A program made the position numbers and the translations under genes. 64,000 nt of DNA from Clostridium sp. C105KSO13 (GTDB taxonomy: Bacteria; Bacillota; Clostridia; Lachnospirales; Lachnospiraceae). The notes under the pieces were generated by a model. It was not told the origin of the DNA. It searched no databases and saw only the letters and a list, made by a program, of their open reading frames with translations. The DNA lies in the NCBI RefSeq assembly GCF_001517425.1, contig NZ_FBWL01000157.1, positions 1 through 64,000 of the forward strand, in the 5' to 3' direction. Position 1 is the stretch's first letter; the number at the start of each line of letters is the position of its first letter. Shown piece after piece: positions 40,149 to 49,710 of the stretch.

Positions 40149-43100
40149 TTGGCAGGAAAATTTGAATATATATCTAAACTGGCCGATAAAACAGCAAAAA
40201 ATATTATTAAAAATGAGGCTGCATGGAAGCAGTATCTGGACACAGCTGCAAGGCTTTATAAGTATCCATTTCAGGAACAACTGTTAATCTATGCTCAACG
40301 ACCGAATGCTGCAGCTTGTGCAAGTATTGAAATCTGGAACGGTAAAATGAACTGCTGGGTAAATAAAGGAGCTACCGGAATCGCTCTAATCGATGAAGAG
40401 TCACCATATCCAAAATTAAAGTATGTATTTGATGTGGCCGATGTACATAAGGCCAAGCGTATAGGACGTACTCCGTATCTTTGGAAAATGCGGGAGGAAC
40501 ATGCAGATGCAATCATAGCTCGTTTGGAAAACATCTATGGCAGCACGGATCAGTCACACGGGTTTCCTGATAGATTGTTGGAAATAGCAGAGAGGATTGC
40601 CTATGATTGCTATGAGGACGCTGCGGATGATATGGCTTATCTGACGCAGGGCAGCTTTTTAGAAGAATTGGATGAACATTCGTTACAGGTTCGCTTGAGA
40701 GATACGCTGCAGGCGAGTATTGCTTACACTTTGTTGTCACGATGCGGAGTAGAACCAGATATCTATGCAGATGAAATGAATTTCCAATACATTTCTGACT
40801 TCAATTCGGTTCCGGTGTTGTCACAGCTTGGCACCAGCATCACCGAACAGTGCAAACCTGTATTAATGGAAATAGGCAAGACCATACATGCATATGATTT
40901 GGAAATATCTAAAAAAAGTATTGCAAATACTACAAACCAGAGCTATAATGCTTTAAAGCGTGAAAGTGAAGGGCGGCAGCCTATTTTAAGAAAAACACCA
41001 CATCTATTGGAAGGACAAAGGCAGGAGGAGAAGGAGGAAGAAAATAATGAGCGAAGAATTGATGTATCAGAAGAACGGAGATTATTACATTCCGAATATC
41101 AAAATGGACGAACAGCCACAGACAGACTTAACAAAATACGGGCTGATGAGAAAGAATTATCTGAAGGAATACAAGAAAGGAATCTATTCGGGGATGCTGC
41201 TGGAAGGCAAACTGATGGAACATTTGTTGGAGGTTCAGGAAGCAGCGGATCAGCGAATGGAAATGTTGACGAACCAGATGGCAAAGACAGCGGGAGTGGA
41301 CGAGGAGCTAAAAAGCATGGATCAGATGCGTTGGGTACAGATGATGAACAATATCAGACAGTCGGCGGAGGAAATAATTTTAGAGGAACTGATCTACAAT
41401 TAAAGACTGAGGATATAAAAAAATCGGACAGTAGTGTACTGCCCGATTTTTTTGACCATTTCGACCGGCAGAATGAGGAGGTCGATGAATATCAGCAGAT
41501 TAGTCTTTTTCCGAGTATGGACGAACAGGTTGGAAACATCACTTTAGATCATGCTGATGACTTATTTGCTTTGTCCATGGAAAATTTGATATCTGATGAA
41601 ATGATAGATTATGTACTGCTAAGTGGAGGCGGAGAGAGTAATAGCAGATCCAGAATCTTTTCAAAATATCAAAAGGGATTAGACCACAAAACTATGACAG
41701 GATTTTTGAAACGTGAATACCGGTTAGGGGGGAAAGGCTTTACTTTTGAGAAGGATCCTCTTTGTGTTTGGTATGAAGAAAAGAGTATGAACTTTTCAAG
41801 GGGAACGTCAGCGAGATATACTCCAATGCGGACTCTGACATGGGCGGAGGTGGAACAACGTACCTACGATCTGATTAATTCAGGAAGATACATGGATGAA
41901 GCAGAACTATGGCAGGTGCCGCTACGAGAGAAAGAAGAACTTTCTTCTAAAATATATTTCTTCTTTCGTGACGAATATGGATCTCTTCCGGCAAATGTTA
42001 CAAAGCAGCCATATAGTTATCCGGAAGCCCAGGCTGAAATCATAGAACACCTGTCTACTATGGATGGAATTAACCGCATTTTACAAGAGTTAGACAAAGC
42101 TATGGATAAATTAAGCAGTGGGGAGGTTGAACCACAGATTAGGCTAATATATCGGCCAGAGAACATCCGGGAATCCGTAAAAGAATTAACAAGAAAACCA
42201 GTTTCCTTTCCTATTGCAGCATCAATTGATATACCTGAAGAAACTTTTATTACGCAGGATGAGATTGATTATACTTTGAGCAGAGGAAGCAGATTTGAAA
42301 ACGGGCTTTTTAGAATCTATGAATATTTTTTAGATAGTCATGATAAGGTAGAACAGGCATCCTTTTTAAAGCATGAATATGGAATAGGTGGCTTCTCAGG
42401 TGCTTTAGCAGGCGCAACATCCAGTTTTGCTGACTATAATTCAAAAGGGTTTCAGTTAAAAAAGGGAAGTATTTGTGACCCAACTGCAGAAGTACTATTT
42501 GCCTGGCCCAAGGTTGCGGAGAGAGTTCAGAAGCTGATTGATACTGACCGCTTTTTAACTCCTCAGAAAAAGGAGCAATATGAAAAGTGGAAAAATGCGA
42601 AAGAACAAGAAAAAGTAATTATTTCGGATTCACAATCAAAAATAGATGAAGAAGCAAAGGATCTTGAGCAGATACAAGAAGGACGTAGTATTTCTCATTC
42701 AGAAGAACAACAAATACAAAGATATCAGTACAAGATTCATAATGATTCATTGGGAGTAGGTACACCGAAAGAGAAATTTCAAGCAAATATAAATGCAATC
42801 CAGATTTTGAAACAATGTGAGGCAATGAAACGCTACGCTACAAAGGAAGAACAGGAAATCCTGTCTGGGTATGTTGGCTGGGGCGGATTATCTGAAGCTT
42901 TTGATGAAACTAAATCTTCTTGGAGCAAAGAATATTATGAATTAAAAAACATATTGACGGCGGAAGAATACCGCTCAGCCCGGGAGTCCACATTGACAGC
43001 GTTTTATACGCCGCCCGTTGTTATACGCTTTATGCACCAGACCTTGGAAAACATGGGTTTAAAGACGGGAAATCTTTTAGAACCTTGTTGTGGTATTGGA

Positions 43101-46100
43101 AATTTTTTCGGGATGATGCCAGAAGGACTTTCCCATTGTAAAACCTATGGAGTAGAACTGGATAGTATATCGGGAAGGATTGCAGCTCAGCTATATCAGA
43201 AATCTCAAATCATGGTACAAGGTTTTGAAAAAACTAATTTTCCGGACAGTTTCTTCGATGCAGCGATTGGAAATGTTCCTTTTGGACAGTTTAAGGTTAC
43301 GGATAAACGTTATGACAAGCACAATTTTCTTATCCATGATTATTTCTTTGCAAAAACATTGGACAAGCTAAGAACTGGCGGTGTAATTGCATTTACTACA
43401 TCTTCTGGAACAATGGATAAGAAAAATCCTGCTGTTAGAAAATATATTGCACAGAGAGCAGAACTTGTAGGGGCTGTTCGTTTGCCAAACACCGTATTTA
43501 AACAGAATGCAGGAACTGAAGTAACTTCTGATATCTTGTTTTTTCAAAAACGAGATCGTGTAATGGATCTGGAGCCTGAATGGGTGCATCTGGGAGAGAA
43601 TGAGAATAATATTTCCATGAATCAGTATTTTATCACTCATCCGGAGATGATCCTTGGAAAAATGGAACTGGTGTCCGGTCCTTACGGAATGGAGGCTACC
43701 TGCAGTCCATTGGAGGGAAAAACACTTGCTGAGCAGCTCTCAGAAGTAATAAGCAGTATTCATGCAACTATTGAAGATGCTGGTTTATATGAATTGGATA
43801 CTGAATTGGAAAAAGCAGCGATTCCGGCAGATCCTGACGTTAAGAATTATAGTTATACCATTATGGATGGCGATGTGTACTACAGGGAAGATTCTGTAAT
43901 GAAGCCTTTGGAGAGGGCAGACTCCTTGGTTGAGAGAATCAAGGGAATGGTTGCTCTTCGCAATGCTACTCAGACTGTAATTAATTATCAATTAGAGGAA
44001 TACGATGATTCTGCTATAAAAGAAAAGCAGTCAGAGCTATCTGATCTGTATGATAATTTCATAAAACAGTTTGGTCTGATAAACTCTCATACTAATAAGC
44101 GGGCATTTAATCAGGATTCTAGTTATTGTTTACTTTGTTCCCTGGAAGTATTGAATGAAGATGGTACGCTAAATAGGAAAGCAGATATGTTTACCAAGCG
44201 CACAATAAAAAGACGGGAAGCCATTACCTCAGTGGATACTCCGACAGAAGCTTTGGCTCTTTCATTGAATGAGAAGGGCAATGTAGACATTAGATATATG
44301 GCTTTCCTGTTAGGAGACTCCGAAAATACTGATAGAGTGATAAAAGGACTTAGCAGTGTTATCTTTAAAGATCCATTGAGTGACCTGGATGATCTCAATT
44401 CGGGCTGGATGACAGGAGATGAATACCTGTCTGGAAACGTTCGTGAAAAACTGGAGATTGCCAAACTATGTGCAGAGAATCATCCAGAATATTCAATTAA
44501 TGTCACAGCATTAGAACAAGTACAGCCTAAAACGCTGGATGCATCAGAGATTGAAGTGCGGCTAGGTGCAACATGGGTAGACACCGAATATGTTAATGAC
44601 TTTATGCATGAAATATTTGGGACACCACAGAACAAAATTGATAGAGGCCTTATCGGAGTACAATATTCTGAAACCAGTGGTCAGTGGAATATTAAAGGGA
44701 AAGGTGTTGATTTTGGCAATCCGCTAACAGAGACTACTTACGGGACTGGAAGGGCCAATGCTTATAAAATATTGGAAGATTCTTTGAACTTACGTGATAG
44801 TCGTATCTTTGATACTGTCATAGAAGATGGCAAAGAAAAACGTGTACTTAATAAAAAGGAAACTATGTTGGTAAGTCAGAAGCAGGAAACAATAAGAGAA
44901 GCCTTTAGGGGGTGGATATTTCAGGATATTAATCGGAGAGAAGTACTTTGCGAAAGATACAATGAAATTTTCAATTCTAACAGACCAAGAGAATACGATG
45001 GAAATCATCTGACTTTTCCTGGAATGGCGCCTAATATTACCTTGCGTACTCATCAGAAAAATGCAGTAGCGCACCAACTTTATGGAAATAACACACTACT
45101 TGCACATTGTGTGGGGGCAGGTAAAACATATGAAATGGCGGCGGCAGCAATGGAGAGTAAGCGGTTAGGATTGGCACAAAAGTCATTATTTGTAGTTCCA
45201 AATCATCTGACCGGGCAATGGGCCAGTGAGTTTTTAACACTATATCCGGGAGCAAACATTTTGGCGGCAACAAAAAGGGACTTCGAGCCTGCCAATCGGA
45301 AGAAGTTCTGTTCACGTATAGCTACAGGAGATTACGATGCAGTTATTATCGGCCACAGTCAATTTGAAAAAATCCCATTATCTAAAGAACGCCAGGCAAT
45401 GATGATAGAACACCAGATAGATGAGATTACAATGGAAATTGAAAGTCTAAGGGCACATCAAGGAGAACGTTATACTATTAAACAGATGGAAAAGACAAAA
45501 AAATCTTTGTCTACACGGTTGGAGCGGTTAAATGATAATTCAAGAAAGGACGATGTTGTTACCTTTGAGCAGTTAGGAGTGGACAGGCTTTTTGTGGATG
45601 AGAGTCATAACTATAAAAATTTGTTTCTATATACCAAGATGAGAAATGTAGCCGGCGTTGCACAGACAGAGGCACAGAAATCCTCTGATATGTTTGCTAA
45701 GTGTCAGTATATGGATGAATTAACTGGTGGAAAAGGAATAACCTTTGCTACGGGGACGCCAATAAGCAATTCTATGACAGAACTTTATACTAATATGAGA
45801 TATCTTCAATATAGTACATTGCAGAGATTAGGGCTGGGTCATTTTGACAGCTGGGCGGCGTCATTTGGTGAAACTGTTACGGCGGTCGAACTTGCTCCGG
45901 AGGGGACGGGATACAGGGCAAAGACCAGATTTGCAAAGTTCTTTAATCTGCCGGAACTGATTTCTATTTTCAAGGAATCTGCTGATATTCAGACACCGGA
46001 CATGCTGGATCTGCCAGTGCCTGAGGCCATATATGAAAATGTGGTGTTGGAGCCTAGTGAATATCAACGTGAAATGGTACAAAGCCTTGCTGTTCGGGCG

Positions 46101-48293
46101 GAGGATGTACGTAACGGTAGCATAGATGCCACTGTAGACAACATGTTAAAGATAACCAATGACGGCAGGAAACTTGCTCTAGATCAGAGATTGATCAATG
46201 ATATGCTGCCGGATGATGAAAACTCGAAAGTTAGTGCCTGTGTAAATAAATCGTATCAGATATGGGAGCAGACAAAAGAGAATAAATCCGCCCAGCTTAT
46301 ATTCTGCGACCTGTCTACTCCTAAGGGGAAAACGAAGGTAGAAATAGCTGGTAATACTATAGAAGCGGATATTTTTGAAAATGTCTATGTAGATATAAAA
46401 AAGAAACTGATTGCGAGGGGTGTACCGGAAAAAGAGATTGCATTCATCCATGAGGCAAATACAGAGTTGAGAAAAGCGGAGTTGTTCGCAAAAGTAAGAA
46501 GCGGGCGGGTCCGTTTTTTGCTTGGATCAACCGCCAAAATGGGCGCTGGGACCAACGTGCAGGACAGTCTGATTGCAGAACATCATCTTGATGTGCCCTG
46601 GCGGCCCTCAGACATTGAGCAGAGGGAAGGGAGAATTATCCGGCAGGGGAATCAGAATGAAAAAGTATACGTTTATCGCTATGTGACAGAAGGCACCTTT
46701 GATACCTATAGTTGGCAAGTTATCGAAAATAAACAGAAATTTATATCTCAGATTATGACCAGTAAATCGCCGGTTCGGAGTTGTGATGATATTGATGAAG
46801 CCAGTTTAACTTATGCTGAGGTCAAAGCATTGGCTACGGGAAATCCTTTTATCAAAGAAAAAATGGATCTGGATATACAGGTATCGAAATTGAAATTGTT
46901 AAAATCCAACCATACCAGTCAGATGTATCATTTGGAAGATAATATTGTAAAGTATTACCCAAAGAAAATCAGTACATTAAAGGAAAAGATTTCTGGATAT
47001 CAGGCTGACATGGAACGTTATAAAAAGGCTGCTCCTTCTGAAAAAGATTCTTTTTCCATGAAGATTGGAGAACGTGTGTATACAGATAAGAAGGAAGCCG
47101 GTACTGCTCTTCTTGCTTTCTGTAAACAGGTCAAAACCCCAAACGTTGTAACGCCAATTGGTGAATATATGGGGTATAAGATGAGCGTGGAGTTTGACAC
47201 TTTTTATCATAAATACACGTTGAACCTGAAAGGTGAATTAACCCACTCCCTGGAGATAGGCACGGATGTTCTTGGCAACTTAAGCCGTATAACCAATACA
47301 TTGGGCGCTATGGAGAAGAAATTGGATCAGGCACAGGAAAACTTGAGTAATGCGGAAAAGCAGCTTGCAAGCGCTAAAGATGAGGTTACAAGACCATTTC
47401 TTCAGGAAGACGAACTGAACCGGATGCAGGAACGTTTATCTGAATTAAACGCCTTGTTGAACATAGATAAAAGTACTACAAATAAAAAATTAGTAGATCA
47501 AGTAAGGGAAAGGACGGATTATAATATGGGAGAAAATATTGAAAATATTGAAGTTCCTGAAAGTTGGAGTATTGTTGAAACGACGAACAATGAGTACATT
47601 TTGTCACATACCGGCGATGAAGTTCTAAGAGGGTCCAGGGATGATATGGAGTCCGCTGTGGGCCGTATCCACAAAGCGAAAGAAAACGAGGGAAAGTTTG
47701 GACAGCTTATTCACACAATCAGAGAAAGTAAAAATTATGATATGGAATCTCTCTCCAGCATGGTATTGATTGCCAGCAATGAATTGAAAGCCATTGAGGC
47801 AGGCCTTATTTATCCGGATAGAGACACCTTGCAGTTATTTGGCAATATTTTTAGTGTATTCGCCAATGAATTGGAAAGCGGAAATATTGTCCCTAAAAAG
47901 TCCAGGGAAGACTTAAATCAGGCTCTCCATGATATAAGTGGGTATGTAACAGAGATTAAGAATGATAATAATTATTTCTCAAAATTTATGGAAAAACACG
48001 GGATAGAGCCTGAAAGAAGCATGGTCCATGATCTAAAACGAGATAGCGGAGAAGTTAATAAATCTGTTAGGGAATATTATGTGATAGATGATCAAGTAAC
48101 TGGTCAAACTGTTGCAGATAGGAATGGACAGGAGATACAAGCTGAGAGCCGGGAAGAGGCAGAAGGAATTGCAGAATCATTAAGTAATGAAATGACAGAG
48201 ATAGGAGAAGAAGTGGGGACGGTCAATGAAACTAAAGATATAGGTAAACCGACAAATGAGAAGCGCCCTTCTCCACTTGCACCCAGGATATAG
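40149..48293 (+). CDS. Giant SNF2-type helicase/N6-adenine methylase fusion
   Basis: 2,714 residues, TTG start 10 nt after GGAGG. An N-terminal region (about 1-270) has YPFQEQLLIYAQRPNAAACA, as in Tn1549-type proteins. A repeated domain occurs twice: about 480-570 (ISDEMIDYVLLSGGG) and about 700-790 (ITQDEIDYTLSRGSR). A methylase-like domain spans about 900-1150, with LLEPCCGIGNFFG and a divergent NVPF in place of NPPY. An SNF2 helicase follows, with Walker A HCVGAGKT (about 1652-1659), DESH (about 1816), GTPISNSMTE and IIRQGNQNEKVYVYR. Coiled-coils and a Cro-like HTH (LIHTIRESKNYDMESLSSMV, about 2520) close it. Thought to aid transfer or protect incoming DNA. Confidence 0.88.
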   Translation: MAGKFEYISKLADKTAKNIIKNEAAWKQYLDTAARLYKYPFQEQLLIYAQRPNAAACASIEIWNGKMNCWVNKGATGIALIDEESPYPKLKYVFDVADVHKAKRIGRTPYLWKMREEHADAIIARLENIYGSTDQSHGFPDRLLEIAERIAYDCYEDAADDMAYLTQGSFLEELDEHSLQVRLRDTLQASIAYTLLSRCGVEPDIYADEMNFQYISDFNSVPVLSQLGTSITEQCKPVLMEIGKTIHAYDLEISKKSIANTTNQSYNALKRESEGRQPILRKTPHLLEGQRQEEKEEENNERRIDVSEERRLLHSEYQNGRTATDRLNKIRADEKELSEGIQERNLFGDAAGRQTDGTFVGGSGSSGSANGNVDEPDGKDSGSGRGAKKHGSDALGTDDEQYQTVGGGNNFRGTDLQLKTEDIKKSDSSVLPDFFDHFDRQNEEVDEYQQISLFPSMDEQVGNITLDHADDLFALSMENLISDEMIDYVLLSGGGESNSRSRIFSKYQKGLDHKTMTGFLKREYRLGGKGFTFEKDPLCVWYEEKSMNFSRGTSARYTPMRTLTWAEVEQRTYDLINSGRYMDEAELWQVPLREKEELSSKIYFFFRDEYGSLPANVTKQPYSYPEAQAEIIEHLSTMDGINRILQELDKAMDKLSSGEVEPQIRLIYRPENIRESVKELTRKPVSFPIAASIDIPEETFITQDEIDYTLSRGSRFENGLFRIYEYFLDSHDKVEQASFLKHEYGIGGFSGALAGATSSFADYNSKGFQLKKGSICDPTAEVLFAWPKVAERVQKLIDTDRFLTPQKKEQYEKWKNAKEQEKVIISDSQSKIDEEAKDLEQIQEGRSISHSEEQQIQRYQYKIHNDSLGVGTPKEKFQANINAIQILKQCEAMKRYATKEEQEILSGYVGWGGLSEAFDETKSSWSKEYYELKNILTAEEYRSARESTLTAFYTPPVVIRFMHQTLENMGLKTGNLLEPCCGIGNFFGMMPEGLSHCKTYGVELDSISGRIAAQLYQKSQIMVQGFEKTNFPDSFFDAAIGNVPFGQFKVTDKRYDKHNFLIHDYFFAKTLDKLRTGGVIAFTTSSGTMDKKNPAVRKYIAQRAELVGAVRLPNTVFKQNAGTEVTSDILFFQKRDRVMDLEPEWVHLGENENNISMNQYFITHPEMILGKMELVSGPYGMEATCSPLEGKTLAEQLSEVISSIHATIEDAGLYELDTELEKAAIPADPDVKNYSYTIMDGDVYYREDSVMKPLERADSLVERIKGMVALRNATQTVINYQLEEYDDSAIKEKQSELSDLYDNFIKQFGLINSHTNKRAFNQDSSYCLLCSLEVLNEDGTLNRKADMFTKRTIKRREAITSVDTPTEALALSLNEKGNVDIRYMAFLLGDSENTDRVIKGLSSVIFKDPLSDLDDLNSGWMTGDEYLSGNVREKLEIAKLCAENHPEYSINVTALEQVQPKTLDASEIEVRLGATWVDTEYVNDFMHEIFGTPQNKIDRGLIGVQYSETSGQWNIKGKGVDFGNPLTETTYGTGRANAYKILEDSLNLRDSRIFDTVIEDGKEKRVLNKKETMLVSQKQETIREAFRGWIFQDINRREVLCERYNEIFNSNRPREYDGNHLTFPGMAPNITLRTHQKNAVAHQLYGNNTLLAHCVGAGKTYEMAAAAMESKRLGLAQKSLFVVPNHLTGQWASEFLTLYPGANILAATKRDFEPANRKKFCSRIATGDYDAVIIGHSQFEKIPLSKERQAMMIEHQIDEITMEIESLRAHQGERYTIKQMEKTKKSLSTRLERLNDNSRKDDVVTFEQLGVDRLFVDESHNYKNLFLYTKMRNVAGVAQTEAQKSSDMFAKCQYMDELTGGKGITFATGTPISNSMTELYTNMRYLQYSTLQRLGLGHFDSWAASFGETVTAVELAPEGTGYRAKTRFAKFFNLPELISIFKESADIQTPDMLDLPVPEAIYENVVLEPSEYQREMVQSLAVRAEDVRNGSIDATVDNMLKITNDGRKLALDQRLINDMLPDDENSKVSACVNKSYQIWEQTKENKSAQLIFCDLSTPKGKTKVEIAGNTIEADIFENVYVDIKKKLIARGVPEKEIAFIHEANTELRKAELFAKVRSGRVRFLLGSTAKMGAGTNVQDSLIAEHHLDVPWRPSDIEQREGRIIRQGNQNEKVYVYRYVTEGTFDTYSWQVIENKQKFISQIMTSKSPVRSCDDIDEASLTYAEVKALATGNPFIKEKMDLDIQVSKLKLLKSNHTSQMYHLEDNIVKYYPKKISTLKEKISGYQADMERYKKAAPSEKDSFSMKIGERVYTDKKEAGTALLAFCKQVKTPNVVTPIGEYMGYKMSVEFDTFYHKYTLNLKGELTHSLEIGTDVLGNLSRITNTLGAMEKKLDQAQENLSNAEKQLASAKDEVTRPFLQEDELNRMQERLSELNALLNIDKSTTNKKLVDQVRERTDYNMGENIENIEVPESWSIVETTNNEYILSHTGDEVLRGSRDDMESAVGRIHKAKENEGKFGQLIHTIRESKNYDMESLSSMVLIASNELKAIEAGLIYPDRDTLQLFGNIFSVFANELESGNIVPKKSREDLNQALHDISGYVTEIKNDNNYFSKFMEKHGIEPERSMVHDLKRDSGEVNKSVREYYVIDDQVTGQTVADRNGQEIQAESREEAEGIAESLSNEMTEIGEEVGTVNETKDIGKPTNEKRPSPLAPRI

Positions 48294-48305
48294 GAGGAAC
48301 ATTTT

Positions 48306-48407
48306 ATGGAGAATAAAATGAATTCCGGCCCTCCCCGTTTATTCGTAGATATGGATGGAACACTAGCTTGTACCAAATTCCGGTACGGAAAGGAAATATA
48401 TGAGTGA
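48306..48407 (+). pseudogene. Truncated HAD-like phosphatase start
   Basis: An ATG at 48306 behind AGGAGG gives MENKMNSGPPRLFVDMDGTLACTK across 24 codons (motif RLFVDMDGTLA), then stops after ten more codons at 48407. RLFVDMDGTLA is the nucleophile motif of HAD phosphatases, which normally continue for over 150 residues. The break coincides with a copy of the 17-bp palindrome (48370-48386), which here is read in a different frame from all other in-gene copies. It seems to be the leftover of a HAD gene cut off at the palindrome. Confidence 0.65.
48370..48386. repeat. 17-bp palindrome, site 13 (gene junction/leader)
   Basis: GTACCAAATTCCGGTAC ends 13 nt before the ATG at 48400 and adjoins the ribosome binding site GGAAAGG. 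Confidence 0.75.
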
Positions 48408-49701
48408 GAGAGATACACAGCAGATCATCATGGCGGTTCAGAAAGCAACGGTGCTTATGGACCCTGTTTTTAAGCTGACTGCAGCGGGAGCTGCGCTGCT
48501 AATAACATATCTGGCACGTATGGTCAAAGAACATAAAATAAAAAAAGGAGAATTTAAAAATGTGCAGGAATTTATGAAGGCAACGGACGGCCAATATAAT
48601 ATTGTGAATGTGCCGGTGCCAACAACGGCAGACGGATTAAAGTGGCTTGGATCAGAAGGCTTCGGAAAGGAAATGGATAGTTTGAGAGAAATGGGTGTCC
48701 GTGTTCAGTTAATGCCGGATTTAAATAAGTCAGATGGCTTCGAACAACTTATGATACAAAGTGATGATATGGAGCTCTTCAGCGGTTGGTATGAGAGATA
48801 CTTGCAGAGGCAGATGCGGGGAGGTGAACACCTAACGCAGGATTTACAGAATCTGACGAATGGGAAAACAACCCTGGTGAGTATTCCCTTTGAGGAAAAT
48901 GAAAGTAAACTGGTACACGATTTTGAAAAACTTGGTATCAACTATTCCATATTACCTGATCTGAATGTTGGAGATGGAGAAATACAGATCATGGTAGCCA
49001 GCAGCGATATTGATACAGTCAAGTATTGGTATGGCATGTATCAGAATGATCAATTGGCAAAAGGAAATGAAGTAAAGGATATGAATTATGTCAATATGGA
49101 AGATTACACACAAACTGGTAATATGACCGAGGAGGAATATATCAATACTGCCAGCCCTGAGCTGCAAAAGGCTAATGAAAAGTATGAGAATCGGAAATAT
49201 GGAGAAATTGAAAACAGCGTTATAAAGCAGGAAAACAGAATTCGGAGTACAGAGGATGTTGCCTATGAGCAATATCATAACAATCCGGGCTTTACCGAAA
49301 TTACGATTAATAAGGAAACGTTGGTTGAGAAATCCTCTTTTGCTCAGAATGAAAAAATAAAGGAATCTGGTCTGTTTGCCAGCCGCATACCAACTACCTA
49401 TGGAAAGGACGAACAAACACTAATTTTACCGAATGAACAGGTATTTCTGACAGACGATGGAAAGACGTATATAGCTTTTCTTGAAAAAGATAAATCTCCG
49501 CTTGTGATGCTGGCAAATGGAATGCCTGTATCAGTAACTGAAAGAAAGAATGGAGAGAAGTTGTTCCGAGACTATTATGATAAAGTTGAACGTGAATTCT
49601 ATAAGAAGGAGCAACTTTCGCATACTGCCAATAAGGTACAGGAATCTGCAAAAAGCATGGCCACAGAAAAAATACCCTCTGTTCCAATAAAAATAAAGTA
49701 G
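48400..49701 (+). CDS. PcfB/DUF3801-like transfer protein, duplicated domain
   Basis: 433 residues. One hydrophobic segment near residue 25-40 (KLTAAGAALLITYLARMVKE). Two similar units: about 50-145 (NVQEFMKATDGQYNIVNVPV, then LREMGVRVQLMPDLNKSDGF) and about 148-215 (NLTNGKTTLVSIPFEENESK, then FEKLGINYSILPDLNVGDGE). This resembles the PcfB-type proteins that precede VirD4 in many Gram-positive elements. The C-terminal part is polar. Directly upstream of virD4, so probably its partner. Confidence 0.6.
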   Translation: MSERDTQQIIMAVQKATVLMDPVFKLTAAGAALLITYLARMVKEHKIKKGEFKNVQEFMKATDGQYNIVNVPVPTTADGLKWLGSEGFGKEMDSLREMGVRVQLMPDLNKSDGFEQLMIQSDDMELFSGWYERYLQRQMRGGEHLTQDLQNLTNGKTTLVSIPFEENESKLVHDFEKLGINYSILPDLNVGDGEIQIMVASSDIDTVKYWYGMYQNDQLAKGNEVKDMNYVNMEDYTQTGNMTEEEYINTASPELQKANEKYENRKYGEIENSVIKQENRIRSTEDVAYEQYHNNPGFTEITINKETLVEKSSFAQNEKIKESGLFASRIPTTYGKDEQTLILPNEQVFLTDDGKTYIAFLEKDKSPLVMLANGMPVSVTERKNGEKLFRDYYDKVEREFYKKEQLSHTANKVQESAKSMATEKIPSVPIKIK

Positions 49702-49710
49702 GAGGTACAT

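Noticed and set aside
41047-41403. 118-codon frame inside the giant helicase gene
   Set aside because: It overlaps the giant gene in another frame over a low-complexity linker; no independent start signal.
46418-46434. Further palindrome copy (GTGTACCGGAAAAAG)
   Set aside because: Only the left arm matches and the right arm is absent; similar single-arm matches at 8839 and 62871 were also left out.
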